Assembly: GCF_004919105.1 (NCBI RefSeq)
Contig: NZ_STGK01000013.1
Coordinates: 1 to 64,000 of the forward strand
Source: Nocardioides sp. GY 10113
GTDB lineage: Bacteria; Actinomycetota; Actinomycetes; Propionibacteriales; Nocardioidaceae
Length of the DNA: 64,000 bases
Direction of reading: 5' to 3'
The notes under the pieces were generated by a model, which was given only the letters and a program-made list of their open reading frames with translations, searched no databases and was not told the DNA's origin. A program made the position numbers and the translations under genes. Shown here piece after piece: positions 59,263-64,000 of the stretch (positions within the stretch are counted from its first letter, which is position 1; every line of letters starts with the position of its first letter).

Positions 59263-59282
59263 CACCCCCGGAGCCGGGGGTG
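59263..59282. terminator. Hairpin between the aminotransferase and the membrane-protein gene
   Basis: CACCCCCGG/CCGGGGGTG with only AG between the arms (a 6-nt loop in practice), directly before the stop of the convergent - strand gene. Confidence 0.65.
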
Positions 59283-60350
59283 CTAGCGGCGCCAGGCGGC
59301 GACGTCGGGCCGCAGCAGCAGCCAGGTGGTGACGGCGCACGCCATCACCAGCACGACCAGCAGCGGGCTGGCGAGCGCCATCACCAGGACCACCAGGCCC
59401 GTGATGGTGCTGGAGACGGCCAGGGCGATCCGCGCCCACCGCCGGCCCAGGATGGCGCCGACGGCGAGGCCGGCGGCCGCGAGGCACCACGGCACGGCGA
59501 TCGCGGTCAGCGCGTAGATGCCGACCGTGAGCTCGTCGGTGCTCACACCGAGGTCCGCCAGCGCCTTGCCCTGCTGGCGCTCGACCTCGGCCCACAGCTG
59601 CTCGCCGCCGACCGCGATGGCCAGGCTGACCAGCAGCAGCACGCCGGAGACCAGGGCGGTGCACGCCCAGACGATCGAGCAGGCCGCGACCAGCGCCGCG
59701 GGACGACGCTCCGACCGCTGCGGGACGGTGTGGGAGTACGCCGGGAACAGCGGCCCGCCCTCCGGGGCCGGGTACGGCGGCGGGGCGCCGTACGGCTGCT
59801 GCGCCGGGGGCTGCATCGACGGCTGCTGCACCGGAGACTGCGGCACCGGCGGCTGCTGCACCGGCTGGTGCCGCACCGGCGGCGGAGTGGTCGACTCGGC
59901 CCGCGGTGGCCGCGGGGCCGCGGCGCGTCCGGCGAACCAGTCGCGGGTCGGCTGCAGCCACAGCATCGCGATGCCGGCGACCACCATCGGCGCGAAGAAG
60001 CCGGCGATGGCGAACCCGCCGACCAGCACCAGCGGCGCCAGGCAGGTGAGCGCGACCCGGGCCGCGGTGGAGCGCTTGAGCGCCTGGAACCCGAGGATCG
60101 TCGAGGCGGTGGCCGCGCCGGCGGCCACCATCGACAGCACGCGCACGATCGTCGACAGCGTCGAGACGCTGAGGCCGGTGCCGCTCACCGGCGGCTCGGA
60201 GAGGACCTGCTGCAGCTGCTCCTGGAACTCCAGTGTGTGCAGGGTGGAGACCCGCTGCCACGCCATCAGCACCAGGACGACGGACCCACCGATGATCAGC
60301 CACCCGGCGAGGGTGGCCTGGGACGGGCGCGGCGACGGTTCCTGCGGCAT
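59283..60350 (-). CDS. Hypothetical multi-spanning membrane protein with Pro/Gln-rich linker
   Basis: 355 aa. Three to four TM helices in the N-terminal half (about 14-33, 65-90, 97-130). A Pro/Gln-rich central linker (about 145-205, with QQPPVPQSP- and PPAQQPYGAPPP-type repeats) and three or four helices in the C-terminal half follow. I recognise no known domain. Proteins of this shape, two membrane blocks joined by a PQ linker, are widespread in actinobacteria. A GAGAAT hexamer lies 6 nt before the ATG. Confidence 0.78.
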   Translation of the reverse strand: MPQEPSPRPSQATLAGWLIIGGSVVLVLMAWQRVSTLHTLEFQEQLQQVLSEPPVSGTGLSVSTLSTIVRVLSMVAAGAATASTILGFQALKRSTAARVALTCLAPLVLVGGFAIAGFFAPMVVAGIAMLWLQPTRDWFAGRAAAPRPPRAESTTPPPVRHQPVQQPPVPQSPVQQPSMQPPAQQPYGAPPPYPAPEGGPLFPAYSHTVPQRSERRPAALVAACSIVWACTALVSGVLLLVSLAIAVGGEQLWAEVERQQGKALADLGVSTDELTVGIYALTAIAVPWCLAAAGLAVGAILGRRWARIALAVSSTITGLVVLVMALASPLLVVLVMACAVTTWLLLRPDVAAWRR

Positions 60351-60397
60351 GACCGCATTCTCCCAGACGCCCCCTGAGCGACTCGATTCGCCGTTGG

Positions 60398-60490
60398 CCG
60401 CTGGTCGAGGTGCGAGCGAAGCGAGCCTCGAGACCGAGGCGCCTCGGTCTCGAGGCTCGGCGCCCGGGCGCCTCGCACCTCAACCAGCGG
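60398..60490. repeat. REP-like palindromic repeat, copy 3, after clpB
   Basis: Outer arms CCGCTGGTCGAGGTGCGAG and CTCGCACCTCAACCAGCGG pair with one mismatch. An inner perfect palindrome CCTCGAGACCGAGGC/GCCTCGGTCTCGAGG is nested within. The 93-nt structure begins 7 nt past the clpB stop and may serve as its terminator. Confidence 0.85.
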
Positions 60491-60497
60491 CTCGTGC

Positions 60498-63089
<2,592 letters not shown>

Positions 63090-63193
63090 GGACGCCCTCC
63101 TCTGGACGAATGGAAAGATCCTCACTGGCCCGGCGCCAGAGCATCGCCGCGGACGGCGAGTCAGATCCAGGCATCATGCACAACATCAGGAAA

Positions 63194-63214
63194 GTTGAGT
63201 CTGTTCCACTCAAG
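63194..63214. promoter_or_regulatory. HAIR box (HspR operator) of clpB
   Basis: GTTGAGT-N7-ACTCAAG. The HAIR consensus is CTTGAGT-N7-ACTCAAG, so 13 of 14 positions match. HspR represses clpB and dnaK operons in Streptomyces and mycobacteria, so heat-shock derepression is expected. Confidence 0.8.
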
Positions 63215-63334
63215 TTTAGGATCATTTGGCTGGCGCCGCACTATCACGACCGGATCCTGCCGGCATCGCGCCAACCGGTGAGTTTGCTGCGCGGACTACA
63301 GCGACGGCCCTCGCTCCGCTAGTTTCAGCCGGAA

Positions 63335-64000
63335 ATGACCGACACCCACCCCTCGGGCCCCCTGAGCCACACACCGGCCTACGCCCCCGTGGACCTCTCG
63401 ACCTGTGACCGCGAGCCGATCCACGTCCCCGGGGCGATCCAGCCGCACGGCGTCCTGCTGGCGATGGACGACGACGGTGGCGTCGTGGTCGCCTCGGCGA
63501 ACTGCGCGCAGCTGCTCGGTGTCGCCTGCGAGGCGGCGATCGGCCTCGCGGCCGAGGACCTGCTCGGCCCCGAGGTGGCGGCCCTCGTCGGGGAGCGTGC
63601 GCACGGTGACCGCGGCGAGCCGCTGACGGTGCGACTGCCCGTGGCACCCGCCGACCCAGAGGGGGACGGCACCCTGCGCGGACGGTACGTCGACATCGCG
63701 GTGCACCGCTCCGGCGACCGGGTGGTCGCCGAGCTCGAGGAGCTCGCCGACAGCCGGACCGCGCCGTCGTTCCAGAGCGTGCGCGGCACCATGGCGCGCC
63801 TCGTCGGCGCCACGACCGTGGCGTCGCTGGCCGACCGGCTGGCCGCGGAGATCCGCGGCGTCACCGGGTTCGACCGGGCGATGGTCTACAGGTTCGACGC
63901 CGACTGGAACGGCGAGGTGGTCGCCGAGGCCCGGCGGGAGGACCTCAACCCGTTCCTCGGACTTCACTACCCCGCCACCGACATCCCCGCCCAGGCGCGC
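63335..64000 (+). CDS. bphP: Bacteriophytochrome, N-terminal part (3' partial)
   Basis: The frame is open from ATG 63335 to the window end (222 codons). CDREPIHVPGAIQPHG is the PAS-2 start of bacteriophytochromes, with the biliverdin-binding cysteine at C24, the same number as in Deinococcus BphP. The GAF domain begins near FDRAMVYRFDADWNGEVVAE and contains PATDIPAQAR, the chromophore-pocket PxSDIP motif with Thr for Ser. It should be a red/far-red photoreceptor, usually joined to a histidine kinase or another output module past the window end, so the output is unknown. No haem oxygenase gene adjoins it. Confidence 0.9.
   Translation, partial: MTDTHPSGPLSHTPAYAPVDLSTCDREPIHVPGAIQPHGVLLAMDDDGGVVVASANCAQLLGVACEAAIGLAAEDLLGPEVAALVGERAHGDRGEPLTVRLPVAPADPEGDGTLRGRYVDIAVHRSGDRVVAELEELADSRTAPSFQSVRGTMARLVGATTVASLADRLAAEIRGVTGFDRAMVYRFDADWNGEVVAEARREDLNPFLGLHYPATDIPAQAR

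Overview
The window is about 64 kb of very GC-rich, densely coded DNA with many GTG starts and ATGA/GTGA stop-start overlaps. The gene set points to a motile actinobacterium, most likely Nocardioidaceae (Nocardioides-like): one large flagellar operon without L- or P-ring genes, split PurS/PurQ, an MhuD-type haem oxygenase, an AccD3-type carboxyltransferase, class I lysyl-tRNA synthetase and an HspR-type (HAIR) box upstream of clpB. The genus is an inference from gene content; no rRNA is present.

Region 1 (1-23.2 kb, all + strand) is a flagellar and motility cluster: flagellin (5' end cut off), fliD, fliS, a small unknown gene, a cheY-cheX-cheY-cheX-like cassette, flgB flgC fliE fliF fliG fliH fliI fliJ, a NlpC/P60-lytic transglycosylase fusion, fliK flgD flgE flbD motA motB fliL, then fliM fliN fliO fliP fliQ fliR flhB. 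Five sites of the form TCARR-N14-GMCGATSA match sigma-28 (FliA/WhiG-type) promoters. They lie before fliD, the first cheY, flgB, flbD and fliM. At cheY and fliM the start codon lies exactly 7 nt after the -10 element, suggesting leaderless mRNAs. flhA, fliA, flgK/L, flgG, csrA, cheA and receptors are not in the window.

Region 2 (23.2-40.7 kb, mostly - strand) interleaves purine biosynthesis (purQ, purS, purC, purB, purD, purA) with other modules. These are a GSP17M-type membrane protein, an mhuD-like haem-degrading enzyme, and a branched-chain-amino-acid-type ABC transporter operon (livF livG acyl-CoA ligase livH livM livK) with a perfect TGTGA-N6-TCACA palindrome in its promoter region. SRPBCC, GNAT and alpha/beta-hydrolase genes are also present. 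A 149-bp element with perfect 13-bp terminal inverted repeats sits between the GNAT gene and purB.

Region 3 (40.7-48.6 kb) holds a delta5-3-ketosteroid isomerase with a KstR-like operator, an AccD3-like carboxyltransferase, a diacylglycerol-kinase-type lipid kinase, class I lysyl-tRNA synthetase, a DUF3151 protein, threonine dehydratase and class II fructose-bisphosphate aldolase.

Region 4 (48.7-64 kb) holds a secreted beta-propeller-like protein and a regulatory island: an 850-aa LuxR-type ATPase, a small HTH protein, and a divergent orphan LuxR protein coupled to a 703-aa secreted CARDB protein. It continues with a TrmH-family methyltransferase, a DedA protein, pyrE, a PLP aminotransferase, a multi-spanning membrane protein, clpB with an HspR box, and the start of a bacteriophytochrome that runs off the end.

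Many genes outside the flagellar cluster have TANNNT placed 6-8 nt before the start codon, the pattern of leaderless actinobacterial promoters. A dispersed palindromic REP-like repeat occurs at three places. No gap between genes exceeds 300 bp. I saw no tRNA, rRNA, CRISPR array, transposase or phage gene.
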